64,000 bases of DNA, from the NCBI RefSeq assembly GCF_900116285.1, contig NZ_FPAJ01000001.1, positions 744,001 through 808,000 of the forward strand, given 5' to 3'. Each line of letters opens with the position of its first letter. Positions within the stretch are counted from its first letter, which is position 1. This DNA comes from Sulfitobacter marinus. Lineage in GTDB: Bacteria > Pseudomonadota > Alphaproteobacteria > Rhodobacterales > Rhodobacteraceae. This document shows, one piece after another, positions 46,689 to 55,896 of this stretch. The notes under the pieces are model-generated. The model did not search any database, was not told where the DNA came from, and worked only from the letters and a program-made list of their open reading frames with translations. A program made the translations under genes and the position numbers.

Positions 46689-47990
46689 ATGAATAAAAGT
46701 AGATCTGAAACGATGACCTTGGACATGACACAGACATCCGACATTCCCGCGTTGATGGCAGACATTGGCCGCCGTGCCAAAGCCGCCGCCGCGACCCTTG
46801 GATTTGCCAGCGCCAATCAAAAACAAACCGCCCTTGAAAACGCCGCCGACGCCATGTGGGAGGCGCGCGCTGATATCTTGACCGCAAATGCGCAAGACAT
46901 GGAATTTGGTCGCGACAAGGGGCTGTCTGACGCGATGATGGACCGTCTGTTGCTGGACGAGGGGCGCATCAAGGCGATCACCGACAGCCTGCGCAGCATT
47001 GCGGCGCAAAAAGACCCCGTTGGCGAGGTTCTGACCGAGTGGGACCAGGCGTCAGGTCTGCATATCCAGCGCGTGCGCACGCCTTTGGGTGTGATCGGCG
47101 TGATCTATGAATCGCGCCCCAATGTGACTGCCGATGCCGGAGCCTTGTGCCTGAAAGCCGGGAATGCGGTTATTCTGCGCGGAGGCTCGGAAAGCTTTCA
47201 TTCCTCGCGCGCGATCCATGCCGCCTTGCAACAGGGGCTTGAGGCCGCTGGCCTGCCCAAGGACGCGATCCAGCTTGTGCCCACCCGTGACCGTGCTGCG
47301 GTCACCGAAATGCTGACCATGACCGATACGATTGACGTGATCGTGCCCCGCGGCGGCAAAGGGTTGGTCGGCCTTGTCCAGCGCGAGGCCCGTGTGCCGG
47401 TTTTTGCCCATCTCGAAGGGATCGTACACATCTACATCGACGAGGCTGCCGATCCCGAAAAGGTTCTAAAGGTCGTGTTGAACGCGAAAACCCGCCGGAC
47501 AGGTATTTGCGGCTCGGCCGAATGTCTGCTGATCCACGAAAAAGTCGCGCGCACCATCGGTAGAGGTGTGATCAAAGCGCTGATCGACGCAGGCGTCGAA
47601 GTCCGCGCCGCGCCCCCATTGTCCGATATCGAGGGCACCGTGCCTGCGACCGATGAAGACTGGGGGCACGAGTATCTCGACATGATTATCGCCGCCAAAA
47701 CCGTGCCTGATATCGATGGGGCCATCGCGCATATCCGCGAATTCGGGTCCAACCACACCGATTGCATCATCACCGAAGACGATGCGGCAGCGACCAAATT
47801 CATGACGCGTCTGGATTCCGCAATCTTGATGCATAACGCATCCACGCAATTTGCCGATGGCGGAGAATTCGGCATGGGCGCCGAGATAGGGATCGCCACC
47901 GGGAAAATGCACGCACGTGGCCCAGTGGGGGCCGAGCAGTTGACCAGCTTTAAATATCTTGTGCGCGGCGATGGTGCTGTGCGCAGCTAA
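46689..47990 (+). CDS. proA: Gamma-glutamyl phosphate reductase
   Basis: Second step of proline synthesis: NADPH-dependent reduction of glutamyl phosphate. The catalytic cysteine is in [15 protein letters not shown], with [20 protein letters not shown] before it and [20 protein letters not shown] near the end. The start is uncertain: ATG at 46689, 46713 or 46725 are all in frame and none has a strong ribosome binding site; family comparison favours a start near 46713-46725. The 53-bp gap after proB contains AAAATCCTCGCCGAAGGC. Confidence 0.94.
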   Translation: MNKSRSETMTLDMTQTSDIPALMADIGRRAKAAAATLGFASANQKQTALENAADAMWEARADILTANAQDMEFGRDKGLSDAMMDRLLLDEGRIKAITDSLRSIAAQKDPVGEVLTEWDQASGLHIQRVRTPLGVIGVIYESRPNVTADAGALCLKAGNAVILRGGSESFHSSRAIHAALQQGLEAAGLPKDAIQLVPTRDRAAVTEMLTMTDTIDVIVPRGGKGLVGLVQREARVPVFAHLEGIVHIYIDEAADPEKVLKVVLNAKTRRTGICGSAECLLIHEKVARTIGRGVIKALIDAGVEVRAAPPLSDIEGTVPATDEDWGHEYLDMIIAAKTVPDIDGAIAHIREFGSNHTDCIITEDDAAATKFMTRLDSAILMHNASTQFADGGEFGMGAEIGIATGKMHARGPVGAEQLTSFKYLVRGDGAVRS

Positions 47991-48008
47991 CCTACTGAAT
48001 AGCGGGCC

Positions 48009-48605
48009 TTAAAACGACAACGTAATCTCGTTTTCGAGAATCTGGGACGTCACCTGTTTGCCCGCCTCGCGTGCGATGATCGGCAGCAACCCAAACTGTA
48101 CCTGCGCTGGCCGCAGCTTGACCGCAGCTTGCCCGGTGGCCAGAACCGACCAAAGCTCAGCATCGATGTTGAGCTTTTCGGCCCGTCCGGTCAGCACCCA
48201 TTTGGTGCCGGACGCGCTAACCGTAATGGTGCCACCGTAAGGCATACCCGTTTCCATACACAGCAGCGCTAAAAAGCACATCCGGGTCTCTGTCCGCCGT
48301 TGCGCCTCTTTCAGGGCCCAGTCGACATTCCAGCGTGTATTGTGGTGATAGTCATCCAGAATGCCGATGGTTTCCGGCACGCCGATAACCTGATTTTCTG
48401 CTGCACCAAATGCCACCCGAAAAAACCGTATGCGCGCACTGGCGCTGCACACACTATCACCAATAAGGCTCATTTCCGCGCTTGACCCGGTGCCCGCCAT
48501 CGCAAGCAGTTCCAACCCGTTGTTGACAGCGCCGATGGGCGATATCAAATCATGGCAAATGCGGCTGCCCACCAACGCCGCAAGCTCGATCTCTGAATTA
48601 GGCAT
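48009..48605 (-). CDS. chpT: Histidine phosphotransferase ChpT
   Basis: Carries phosphate from the CckA kinase to CtrA (and CpdR), the alphaproteobacterial cell-cycle relay. At 198 residues it has a dimerisation and histidine phosphotransfer domain with SRICHDLISPIGAVNNGLEL, the acceptor histidine being about residue 18, and a degenerate HATPase-like C-domain that does not bind ATP. In roseobacters this relay controls motility and gene transfer agents. CckA and CtrA genes are not in the window. It is convergent with proA and divergent from DUF3553. Confidence 0.92.
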   Translation of the reverse strand: MPNSEIELAALVGSRICHDLISPIGAVNNGLELLAMAGTGSSAEMSLIGDSVCSASARIRFFRVAFGAAENQVIGVPETIGILDDYHHNTRWNVDWALKEAQRRTETRMCFLALLCMETGMPYGGTITVSASGTKWVLTGRAEKLNIDAELWSVLATGQAAVKLRPAQVQFGLLPIIAREAGKQVTSQILENEITLSF

Positions 48606-48634
48606 GCGTTGCCACCCCCGCTAAAGGAAACCCC

Positions 48635-48838
48635 ATGGATGATCTGAATGCCATTTTGACGCCGGGCATGTTGGTACAGCACCCCGAACACCCAAACTGG
48701 GGTGTCGGACAGGTCCAAAGTAACATAGATGGTAAAGTGACAGTGAACTTTCGCAGCGAAGGCAAAATGGTCATAGATAGTTTCCGGGTCGGTTTGACGC
48801 CTGTCTTTGGTGACAGTTCTAGGTTAGCAAAAGGTTAA
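48635..48838 (+). CDS. DUF3553 small protein
   Basis: A 67-residue protein, nearly all one domain: PGMLVQHPEHPNWGVGQVQS then VTVNFRSEGKMVID, a small beta-barrel (SH3-like) family common in alphaproteobacteria. CarD- or Tudor-like folds of this size often touch protein or nucleic acid, but no function is known. It is divergent from chpT with 29 bp between the start codons. Confidence 0.8.
   Translation: MDDLNAILTPGMLVQHPEHPNWGVGQVQSNIDGKVTVNFRSEGKMVIDSFRVGLTPVFGDSSRLAKG
48824..48838 (+). promoter_or_regulatory. Near-consensus CtrA-type site before olsB
   Basis: TTAG, seven bases (CAAAAGG), then TTAA, one mismatch from the TTAA-N7-TTAA pattern used by CtrA. It spans the last codons of the DUF3553 gene, about 70 bp before the preferred olsB start. 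A chance match is quite possible. Confidence 0.3.
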
Positions 48839-48907
48839 TATCAGCCTAACCACTATAAGGCTACTTTGGCCATGTGCCTTCGACCACCACGACCAAGGAA
48901 TCGCCCA

Positions 48908-49672
48908 TTGACCATTGGAACCGCCGCAGATTTTGAGCTTAAGCTGGCCCAAACGCCAGCCGAGCTGCGCGCCGCGCAGCGATTGCGGTATGATGTATTC
49001 GTGACCGAATTGGGCGCGGGCGGTGCGCTTGTTGATCATGAACAGCAGCTCGAACAGGACCGCTTCGACGAATTTGTCGACCATTTGATCCTGTCGTGCA
49101 AGACCACTGGGCGGGTCGCGGGCGTTTACCGGCTCTTGCGCGCCGAGGCGGCTGAAAGGGCAGGTGGTTTCTATTCCGAGACCGAATATGATCTGGCCCC
49201 GCTCAAACATTCGGGCCGACGTCTGCTGGAATTGGGCCGCTCTTGTTTGCACCCCGATTACCGTGGCGGAATGGCGATGCATCATCTGTGGTCCGGTCTT
49301 GCCAGCTATGTCGCAGAGCACCGCATCGAAATCATGTTCGGCGTTGCCAGCTTTCACGGAACCGACATTTCAGCGCTTGCACAGCCCTTGTCATTGCTGC
49401 ATCTGAACCATCTTGCGCCGCCCGATTTACGGGTGCGCGCCCACGAGGATGCCTATCAGGATATGAACATCATACCCGCCGAAGAACTGGATCGCCGCCG
49501 CGCCATGGTTCAGGTGCCCAGCCTGATCAAAGCCTATCTGCGCCTTGGCGGCTGCGTCGGCGATGGCGCGTTTATTGATCACAGCTTTAACACAACCGAC
49601 GTCTGCCTGATCATGGACACGGCAAAACTCAGCAGCCGGCAGGCGCGCATCTATAGTGGATCGGCAAGATGA
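48908..49672 (+). CDS. olsB: Ornithine N-acyltransferase (acyl-ACP dependent)
   Basis: Makes lyso-ornithine lipid by adding a 3-hydroxy fatty acid to ornithine. AAQRLRYDVFVTELGAGG followed by DEFVDHLILSCK, then GRRLLELGRSCLHPDYRGG match the OlsB/hemolysin-like acyltransferase family. AAGGA lies eight bases before a TTG at 48908, which gives MTIGTAADFELKLAQTPAEL; an ATG at 48872 is the alternative but has no suitable signal. olsA overlaps its end by four bases, forming the classic olsBA pair. Confidence 0.9.
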   Translation: MTIGTAADFELKLAQTPAELRAAQRLRYDVFVTELGAGGALVDHEQQLEQDRFDEFVDHLILSCKTTGRVAGVYRLLRAEAAERAGGFYSETEYDLAPLKHSGRRLLELGRSCLHPDYRGGMAMHHLWSGLASYVAEHRIEIMFGVASFHGTDISALAQPLSLLHLNHLAPPDLRVRAHEDAYQDMNIIPAEELDRRRAMVQVPSLIKAYLRLGGCVGDGAFIDHSFNTTDVCLIMDTAKLSSRQARIYSGSAR

Positions 49673-50508
49673 ACGCACGTTGGGACGGCTCGGACCCACA
49701 GATCGAGCATCAGATTGGCCCGGTCGGGTGGCTGCGCGTTCTGGGGCGTGGTGTGGCGCTCGCGCTGCTTGTCACCATCGGCTTGATCATCCTGATGCTG
49801 ATCCGGCTGGTTGAACGACCCTTGTGCGGGCAGGGCAGGCCGGTATCGCCCTATGTGACCCAAGCGGTTTGCCGCATTGCTTTCTGGATCATCGGGCTGC
49901 GCCGCCGCCGGATCGGCACCGCCATGCAGCACCCCGGTGCCGTGGTGGCAAACCACGCCAGCTGGCTGGATGTCTTTTCGCTGAATGCCAGCCAACGGAT
50001 CTATTTCGTCGCTAAGTCCGAGGTCGCCAGCTGGCCCGGTATCGGCTGGCTGGCCCGCGCCACGGGCACTGTTTTTATCGAACGCAACCCCAAGCGCGCG
50101 CGCGAACAGACCGAATTGTTTCAACAGCGGCTGTTGCACAATCACCGTTTGCTGTTCTTTCCCGAAGGCACAAGCACCGACGGGCAGCGGGTTTTGCCCT
50201 TTAAAACAACGTTGTTTCAGGCCTTCATGGCCCCGCAGCTGCGCGATGTCATCTGGATCCAGCCAGTCAGCGTGACCTATAATACGCCGAACGGGTCAGA
50301 TGACCGCTTCTATGGCTGGTGGGGCGATATGTCCTTTGGCGCGCATCTGCTGGCGACCCTCGCGGCTAAGGACCACGGGGTGGTGATTACACGCTATCAC
50401 CAGCCGCTCAGGGTCTCTGACTTTTCCGATCGCAAAACACTGGCCATGACCTGCGAACGCATTGTCCGTGCCGGACATCAGGCCGACCTTTTAGGCAGCG
50501 ATGCCTAG
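49669..50508 (+). CDS. olsA: Lyso-ornithine lipid O-acyltransferase
   Basis: Second step of ornithine lipid synthesis. At 279 residues, it is a PlsC-fold acyltransferase with one N-terminal membrane helix (residues ~25-45), the HX4D motif in VANHASWLDVFS, and LFFPEGTSTDGQ as the acyl-acceptor loop. By sequence alone it could also be a 1-acylglycerol-3-phosphate acyltransferase; the coupled olsB upstream makes OlsA the better call. Its stop overlaps that of the convergent GAF gene. Confidence 0.88.
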   Translation: MNARWDGSDPQIEHQIGPVGWLRVLGRGVALALLVTIGLIILMLIRLVERPLCGQGRPVSPYVTQAVCRIAFWIIGLRRRRIGTAMQHPGAVVANHASWLDVFSLNASQRIYFVAKSEVASWPGIGWLARATGTVFIERNPKRAREQTELFQQRLLHNHRLLFFPEGTSTDGQRVLPFKTTLFQAFMAPQLRDVIWIQPVSVTYNTPNGSDDRFYGWWGDMSFGAHLLATLAAKDHGVVITRYHQPLRVSDFSDRKTLAMTCERIVRAGHQADLLGSDA

Positions 50509-51038
50509 GCCAGCAACGCCAGTGGTACCGACAGAACCGCCGCAAGAAACACCGCTGCTGTAATCTCGTCCGGTTTCAAACCACCGGGCTGCGCGGTGCC
50601 TGACATCTCGACGGTGCCCCAAACCGTACCGTCAAACAGAATAGGAACGCCAATATACCGTTCAGGTTTGCGGCCGGTCAGGTCCACCGTTTTCGTCATC
50701 GGCGTCGCGTTGAGCACATCCGAGGTGACCATTCTCTTTTGCTGAATGATCTGTCCGGTCGTGTACAGATCGATATCCTTGACCGGCACAGATTGCGGCC
50801 AAAGAGCAGAGCTTGTGGCGCATAGCACGCGCACCCGCTTTTTGCGAAACTGCGTAATGCAAACATCTTCCATCCGCAAAGCATCACGCGCCAAAACCAA
50901 AAGCATCAGCAGTCGGTCGTTAATCAAGTAGCCTTGCTCGCCCAGGATATTTTGCACATCATGAGCAAATACATCGATCATCGGGACCGCCTTGGATCGA
51001 GAGATCACGCGCGGCGGTAGCGGGATGGGATCGTCCAA
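50505..51038 (-). CDS. Stand-alone GAF-domain protein
   Basis: A 177-residue protein without membrane segments. The segment DVCITQFRKKRVRVLCATSS and ERYIGVPILFDGTVWGTVEM place it in the GAF fold. There is no output domain, so it may act as a sensor that works by protein contact. The start at 51038 is the first ATG. It converges on olsA with four bases of overlap. Ligand and partner unknown. Confidence 0.72.
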   Translation of the reverse strand: MDDPIPLPPRVISRSKAVPMIDVFAHDVQNILGEQGYLINDRLLMLLVLARDALRMEDVCITQFRKKRVRVLCATSSALWPQSVPVKDIDLYTTGQIIQQKRMVTSDVLNATPMTKTVDLTGRKPERYIGVPILFDGTVWGTVEMSGTAQPGGLKPDEITAAVFLAAVLSVPLALLA

Positions 51039-51362
51039 AAAAATAAGCTCCTTAGCAATACGGCTGGCAAAAATGGTTCAAAATCGCGCAATAGGGACCC
51101 AATAACAGCAAACATCGCAAAGCATCAACTTCTGCGAGAGGCTTTTTTGAAATTTCTCCTTTTTAGATGATATCGACGGTCATCCCTAGCCCGGAGGCCC
51201 GAAAACACCCCTTGTGCATAGGGAAAAACCATCCTATACGCGCGCTACTTAAACCCGCAGTCGGGGTTGGGCCTTTGAGGGAGAAATCCTTGAATGTCCG
51301 CCGGTTGGTCCCAACACGGGATCGAGACCCCCGACGAGGCAAAACCGGAAAGGTATAAAGAC
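51039..51362. other. Leader and promoter region of rpsB-tsf
   Basis: About 324 bp without a supportable gene. It has a promoter-like sequence at 51212-51240 and then a GC-rich leader of about 115 bases before rpsB. Weak inverted repeats such as AACCC/GGGTT (around 51251-51267) are present, but no confident autoregulatory fold or riboswitch could be drawn by eye. Confidence 0.5.
51212..51240 (+). promoter_or_regulatory. Candidate promoter of rpsB-tsf
   Basis: TTGTGC (51212-51217), 17 bases, TATACG (51235-51240). Transcription would begin near 51247, leaving a leader of about 115 bases. The -10 matches four of six consensus bases. Confidence 0.45.
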
Positions 51363-52232
51363 ATGGCTCTTCCAGAGTTCTCCATGCGCCAACTGCTTGA
51401 AGCAGGCGTACACTTCGGCCACCAAACGCAGCGTTGGAACCCACGTATGGGTCCATTCATCTATGGCGCGCGTAACGGCATCCACATCATGGATTTGACA
51501 CAGACTGTTCCAATGCTGGACCAGGCCCTGCAAGCCATCCGTGACACCGTCGCCAAAGGCGGTAGCATTCTTTTCGTTGGTACCAAGCGTCAGGCCGCAC
51601 AGCCGATCGCTGATGCCGCAGAAAAATGCGCACAGTATTACATGAACCACCGTTGGTTGGGTGGCACATTGACCAACTGGCAGACTGTTTCCAAGTCGAT
51701 CCAGCGTCTGAAATCCATCGACGAGCAATCCGAAAACGGCTTTACCGGCCTGACCAAGAAAGAGCGTCTTGGCATGGAGCGTGACCAGTTCAAACTGGAA
51801 GCTTCCCTTGGTGGTATCCGCGAAATGGGTGGCCGTCCTGACCTGATCTTCGTCATCGACGTGAAAAAAGAAGCGCTGGCCGTTGCAGAAGCCAACAAGC
51901 TGGGGATCCCTGTGATCGCCGTTGTTGACACCAACTGCTCGCCAGATGGCATCGATTATATCATCCCAGGCAACGACGACGCGGCACGCGCCATCGGCCT
52001 GTATTGCGACCTTGCAGCACGTGCAGCGCTTGACGGTATGTCCGCTCAGCTTGGTGCGGCCGGTGTTGACCTTGGTGCCATGGAAGAAGCACCCGAGGAA
52101 GAAGCATTGGTAGGCGGCGGCGTTGAAGTGGGCGCAGCATCCACCGAAACTGTTTCCAACGACGCAATGAGCGCCGACGCACCATTGGATATCGAATCCA
52201 AGCAGGAAACTGTAGAAGCGGCAAAGTCCTAA
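51363..52232 (+). CDS. rpsB: 30S ribosomal protein S2
   Basis: A 289-residue S2 protein starting [20 protein letters not shown], with [20 protein letters not shown] and [13 protein letters not shown]. The last ~60 residues are a Glu/Ala/Ser-rich acidic tail ([17 protein letters not shown]), longer than in E. coli. AAAGG lies about ten bases upstream of the ATG at 51363; the open frame starts earlier, but that is leader. tsf follows after a hairpin. Confidence 0.97.
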   Translation: MALPEFSMRQLLEAGVHFGHQTQRWNPRMGPFIYGARNGIHIMDLTQTVPMLDQALQAIRDTVAKGGSILFVGTKRQAAQPIADAAEKCAQYYMNHRWLGGTLTNWQTVSKSIQRLKSIDEQSENGFTGLTKKERLGMERDQFKLEASLGGIREMGGRPDLIFVIDVKKEALAVAEANKLGIPVIAVVDTNCSPDGIDYIIPGNDDAARAIGLYCDLAARAALDGMSAQLGAAGVDLGAMEEAPEEEALVGGGVEVGAASTETVSNDAMSADAPLDIESKQETVEAAKS

Positions 52233-52251
52233 GCGACTGAACCCGGAGGCG

Positions 52252-52272
52252 GGCAGGGGACATTCCCCTGCC
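52252..52272 (+). promoter_or_regulatory. Intercistronic hairpin between rpsB and tsf
   Basis: GGCAGGGG (52252-52259) pairs perfectly with CCCCTGCC (52265-52272), loop ACATT. It is very stable but lacks a T run, so it is more likely to slow polymerase or protect the upstream message than to terminate fully. Confidence 0.6.
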
Positions 52273-52356
52273 TGTCGTCAAACCGATACATTTTTGAGAC
52301 ATGAGTGCAGCCAAACCTGCCCCTCATATCATCCCAATTCAAGGAGAACCAAAGCG

Positions 52357-53232
52357 ATGGCAATCACAGCATCCATGGTCAAAGAACTGCGCGACACCAC
52401 CGGTGCCGGCATGATGGACGCCAAAAAGGCGTTGACGGAAAACGACGGTGACATGGAAGCCGCCGTTGACTGGCTGCGCACCAAAGGTCTGGCCAAAGCG
52501 GCTAAAAAATCCGGTCGCACCGCAGCAGAAGGTCTGGTCGCCGTTAAAGTCGAAGGCGGCCACGGTGTTGCAGTCGAAGTAAACTCCGAAACCGATTTTG
52601 TTGGCAAAAACGCCGACTTCCAGAAAATGGTTTCCGGCATTGCTGATGTCGCGATCAATGTCTCGGACGTTGACGCGTTGAACGCAGCCGACATGGGCGG
52701 CAAGCCCGTCTCGACCGTGATCACAGACGCCATCGCGACAATCGGTGAAAACATGTCCGTGCGCCGTATGCAGGCGCTCGATGGTGACATCGTTGTGTCC
52801 TATGTGCACAACGCCGCGGCACCTGGCATGGGCAAAATCGGCGTTCTGGTTGCCATGACCGGCGGAGATGAAGCGTTCGGCAAACAGGTCGCCATGCACA
52901 TCGCAGCGATCAACCCAGCAGCCCTGTCCGAAGCTGATCTGGACCCGGCTGTAGTCGAAAAAGAAAAGCAGGTTCAAATGGATATCGCACGCGAATCCGG
53001 CAAGCCTGACGCCGTAATCGAAAAGATGATCGTTGGCCGGATGCAAAAATACATGTCCGAAGTGACATTGCTGAACCAGTCTTTTGTTGTGAACCCAGAC
53101 CTGACCGTGGGTGCCGCCGCACAAGAAGCCGGCGCAACCATCACCGGTTTTGTACGTTTGGAAGTTGGCGAAGGCATCGAAGTCGTCAAAGAAGACTTTG
53201 CTGCCGAAGTTGCAAAAGCCGCCAAAGGCTAA
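52357..53232 (+). CDS. tsf: Translation elongation factor Ts
   Basis: Nucleotide exchange factor for EF-Tu, 291 residues. [20 protein letters not shown] gives the N-terminal UBA-like domain with the TGAGMMDAK signature, and [20 protein letters not shown] the core motif with the TDFV residues that contact EF-Tu. AAGGAG precedes the ATG at 52357. rpsB-tsf order is universal. Confidence 0.98.
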   Translation: MAITASMVKELRDTTGAGMMDAKKALTENDGDMEAAVDWLRTKGLAKAAKKSGRTAAEGLVAVKVEGGHGVAVEVNSETDFVGKNADFQKMVSGIADVAINVSDVDALNAADMGGKPVSTVITDAIATIGENMSVRRMQALDGDIVVSYVHNAAAPGMGKIGVLVAMTGGDEAFGKQVAMHIAAINPAALSEADLDPAVVEKEKQVQMDIARESGKPDAVIEKMIVGRMQKYMSEVTLLNQSFVVNPDLTVGAAAQEAGATITGFVRLEVGEGIEVVKEDFAAEVAKAAKG

Positions 53233-53255
53233 GCGATCCAACAGCAAGATTGAGG

Positions 53256-53288
53256 GGCGGGGGCGCAGATGCGTTTCCGCCTTTTTTC
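53256..53288 (+). terminator. Intrinsic terminator after tsf
   Basis: GGCGGGGGCGC (53256-53266) pairs with GCGTTTCCGCC (53271-53281) through three G-T wobbles, loop AGAT, followed by TTTTTTCGTTT. Confidence 0.85.
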
Positions 53289-53304
53289 GTTTAATACTAG
53301 CGGG

Positions 53305-53742
53305 TTAAATCGCCAAATGCGCCTTCAGTGCATCCAGTGCCAATACATAGCCCTGCGCGCCGAAACCGCAGATCTGACCCACCGCAACAGGTGCGATATA
53401 GGATTTGTGCCGGTATGCTTCTCGGGCGTGGATATTGCTCAGATGTACCTCTACCACGGGCAATTCGACCGACGAAATCGCATCCATCAGCGCAATCGAC
53501 GTATGGGTATAGGCACCCGCGTTCAGGATAATTCCCGCATGGTTGCCCTTGGCCGCGTGAATGTGATCGATCATCGCACCCTCGTGGTTTGACTGCTCAA
53601 ACCCGATCGTTAGACCCAGCGTATCGGCATGGGCGCGGCACAGCGCGTCGACATCCGCCAATGTAGTCGCGCCATACACCTCGGGCTGGCGTGTGCCTAA
53701 AAGGTTCAAATTAGGTCCGTTCAGGATCAGAATAGATGTCAT
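53305..53742 (-). CDS. aroQ: Type II 3-dehydroquinate dehydratase
   Basis: Third step of the shikimate pathway, in the type II dodecameric form. At 145 residues it has LILNGPNLNLLGTRQPEVYG with the catalytic tyrosine, FEQSNHEGAMIDHIHAAKGN, and VVEVHLSNIHAREAYRHKSY with the catalytic histidine. It converges on tsf. Confidence 0.96.
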   Translation of the reverse strand: MTSILILNGPNLNLLGTRQPEVYGATTLADVDALCRAHADTLGLTIGFEQSNHEGAMIDHIHAAKGNHAGIILNAGAYTHTSIALMDAISSVELPVVEVHLSNIHAREAYRHKSYIAPVAVGQICGFGAQGYVLALDALKAHLAI

Positions 53743-53796
53743 AAGCCATGCCTTTTGTCGTCTTCCCGCAGGTTTAGCACAGCCGCCAACGCCTGT

Positions 53797-54198
53797 TTAG
53801 TCTTTCTTTTCAGGGAATTCGACGGGCCCGCCATGGTCTTTCCAGGTGGAGAAACCTTCTTTCAGATGTGTGGCCTCAAACCCCATGTCCTGCAATGTTG
53901 CCGTGGTGATGGCCGACCGCCAGCCCGACGCGCAATGAAAAACAAAGGTCTTATCCTCGCCGAAAATCGGTTTGAAATAGGGGCTATCCGGATCAACCCA
54001 AAACTCGATCATGCCGCGCGGCGCGTGAAAACTGCCCGGGATATAACCGCTGCGCTGGCGTTCGCGTATGTCGCGCAGATCGACGATCACAATCGCCGGA
54101 TCCACCAGCATCGCGATCAAATCCGGGGTTTCGACCTCTCTGATCCGGGCACGCGCGGCCTGTACCATCTGCGCAGAGGAGATTTTCAATTTGGCCAT
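53797..54198 (-). CDS. Rhodanese-domain protein
   Basis: A 133-residue single rhodanese domain. VIVDLRDIRERQRSGYIPGS is the CH2A region, and the active-site loop is FVFHCASGWRSAITTATL with the catalytic cysteine about residue 90. Such proteins move sulfane sulfur or act as redox-linked carriers. The ATG at 54198 has AAAGGG seven bases upstream; a TTG two codons earlier is not needed. It lies 54 bp upstream of aroQ on the same strand. Confidence 0.88.
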   Translation of the reverse strand: MAKLKISSAQMVQAARARIREVETPDLIAMLVDPAIVIVDLRDIRERQRSGYIPGSFHAPRGMIEFWVDPDSPYFKPIFGEDKTFVFHCASGWRSAITTATLQDMGFEATHLKEGFSTWKDHGGPVEFPEKKD

Positions 54199-54515
54199 TT
54201 TCAAACCCTTTCAAGCCAGCCGTCATCCGTTCACGACGGTATCGATACACATGAGATCGCGCCGACGCCTTCACGGCGAACTATGAACAGTAGATCAAGA
54301 GAGGTAAAGGCGGGCCAAGACAGTGAGGTTGATGTCAGGGCCTACAAAGGCCAGCACTATGTGAGACCACGGAAATAGACGCTTTAGGTGTTTTTATACT
54401 AGATACCAAAAGCTTAGTTGCGCACATCCATCACCATCTCAGCACATCAATATATTACATAATACCAATTATAAGTATTGTCGATATCCGTCCGTCCAAT
54501 GCCCTGACGCTCTTG
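54199..54515. other. Non-coding, partly AT-rich gap before the sugar-acid cluster
   Basis: About 317 bp. From about 54380 to 54490 the base content becomes clearly AT-rich (TTTTTATACTAG, TATATTACATAATACCAATT), unlike its surroundings. A 31-codon frame at 54283-54378 exists but has no ribosome binding site and uses rare arginine codons, so I do not call it. AATAC/GTATT near 54468-54480 is a weak inverted repeat that could form the end signal of the derI transcript. Confidence 0.5.
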
Positions 54516-54971
54516 TTAGCCAGCCGTATAACGCCCGCCAACGGTATCAATCGCTTCGACGTTTTGTGCGGACGCCCCGTTAGGATCAAACTCTTTCTCC
54601 AGATACGCGTCGACAATCGTCTTGGCCAATTCAACGGCAATGGTGCGTGCGCCTAACGTGATAATCTGCGCATTGTTTGATGTGGCCGCTTTGCCGGCTG
54701 AATAGCTGTCGCTGACCAGCGCCGCACGAATGCCGGGTACTTTGTTTGCCGCAATACAAACGCCGATCCCCGTGCCGCAACACAAAATCGCACGGTCATA
54801 CGTGCCGTCCACCACTTGCGATGCAACGCGATCTGCGAGATTGGCGTAATAGTCATCCGGGCCGTTCTCGGTGCGCGATATCTCGGAAACGTCGAAACGT
54901 GCTGACAGGTATTCCGCCAAGGCAATGGCCAATGGTTCTCCGGCGCTGTCGCCTGCGACTGCAATTTTCAT
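54516..54971 (-). CDS. derI: RpiB-family isomerase, likely D-erythrulose-4-phosphate isomerase DerI
   Basis: A 151-residue RpiB/LacAB fold protein: [20 protein letters not shown] at the N-terminus, [20 protein letters not shown] carrying the catalytic cysteine and anion hole, and [18 protein letters not shown]. By fold alone it would be ribose-5-phosphate isomerase B. Its position after a TIM-type isomerase, RuBisCO-like protein and DUF1537 kinase makes D-erythrulose 4-phosphate to D-erythrose 4-phosphate isomerisation (DerI, called EryI in Brucella) more likely. It begins ten bp after lerI. Confidence 0.8.
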   Translation of the reverse strand: MKIAVAGDSAGEPLAIALAEYLSARFDVSEISRTENGPDDYYANLADRVASQVVDGTYDRAILCCGTGIGVCIAANKVPGIRAALVSDSYSAGKAATSNNAQIITLGARTIAVELAKTIVDAYLEKEFDPNGASAQNVEAIDTVGGRYTAG

Positions 54972-54981
54972 GACATCTCTC

Positions 54982-55743
54982 CTAGTTGGTTTGCGCGGCA
55001 GCGCAGCGTTTCAAAATGTCCAGATAGCCGTCGACGTTCCATGCGGAGCGGCCAATGAATAACCCGTCGATGTTCGGACATTCGATAAGCTCGGCGCAGT
55101 TGCCCGGGTTGACCGACCCACCGTAAAGACATGGGACACGCCGCCCCAACACACGTGTTGCAACGTCTATAATCTCGGCATGACGGTCATCAGCATAGCC
55201 GGAACTGGCGGGCGTTCCGTTCTCTCCGATGGCCCAGACCGGCTCATATGCGAACAGAACTGTTGCATCATATTTGGATTCGGGGATCAGACCCAATGCG
55301 GCACGTACCTGATGTTCCAGTACTTCGGGCCCCTCGCCCGCGTTACGCTGGTCCAGCGTTTCCCCGATACAAATCAAAGGGATAAGGCCGTTTTTCACGG
55401 CGGCTGCGGTTTTGCGTCCGACGAATTCATCCGTTTCACCAAAGAACGCACGCCGTTCGGAATGGCCCAGTTCGACCATATCCGCCCCGCAATCGACCAA
55501 CATTGGCGCCGAAATCTCGCCGGTCCAGGCCCCTTTATCGGCCCAATGCATATTTTGCGCACCTACCTTGACCGACGTAGCGGATAAAAGGTGTTTCACC
55601 TCTCGTAGCGTGGTGAATGGCGGGATGACAAACCGCTGGATGGTTGGATCCGCATCAATGTCAGCCTGCGCCAGCTTTGAAGCGAAAACCTCTGCCTCGG
55701 GCAGAGTCTTGTTCATCTTCCAACTGGTTCCGACCCATTTCAT
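54982..55743 (-). CDS. lerI: Triose-phosphate isomerase-family protein, likely L-erythrulose-1-phosphate isomerase LerI
   Basis: A 253-residue TIM barrel with all catalytic parts: lysine in [11 protein letters not shown], histidine in [14 protein letters not shown], glutamate in [17 protein letters not shown], and the phosphate loop YGGSVNPGN. The GTSWKMNKT start is that of the EryH/LerI branch rather than glycolytic TpiA (usually GNWKMN). LerI converts L-erythrulose 1-phosphate to D-erythrulose 4-phosphate. The ATG at 55743 is used; GGGAG lies upstream. An 18-bp palindrome is 27-44 bp before it, so this pair may have its own promoter. Confidence 0.82.
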   Translation of the reverse strand: MKWVGTSWKMNKTLPEAEVFASKLAQADIDADPTIQRFVIPPFTTLREVKHLLSATSVKVGAQNMHWADKGAWTGEISAPMLVDCGADMVELGHSERRAFFGETDEFVGRKTAAAVKNGLIPLICIGETLDQRNAGEGPEVLEHQVRAALGLIPESKYDATVLFAYEPVWAIGENGTPASSGYADDRHAEIIDVATRVLGRRVPCLYGGSVNPGNCAELIECPNIDGLFIGRSAWNVDGYLDILKRCAAAQTN

Positions 55744-55769
55744 GCTTGAACGCTCCCGACCTCGCGTAT

Positions 55770-55787
55770 TCATACCAACTGGTATGA
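55770..55787 (-). promoter_or_regulatory. Operator-like palindrome upstream of lerI-derI
   Basis: TCATACCA (55770-55777), AC, TGGTATGA (55780-55787): two perfect 8-bp arms with a 2-bp centre. The size and ATACCA/TGGTAT arms are in the style of GntR-family operators in sugar-acid operons. The core ATACCAGTTG (on one strand) also occurs at 58609-58618 upstream of the kinase gene. Confidence 0.65.
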
Positions 55788-55896
55788 TCACATGATTATT
55801 ATGCTTTTAGAGGTAATGCAAGATATCTCGGCGCGCTCGGGCACATCACAAAAACATCAATCCCTCAGCGGACGCGGATCAAATCGGGTGCCGTGA

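Noticed and set aside
53755..54378. A 207-codon plus-strand frame and the 31-codon frame at its end (54283-54378)
   Set aside because: Most of it is antisense to the rhodanese gene. The short end frame lacks a ribosome binding site and uses AGA codons.
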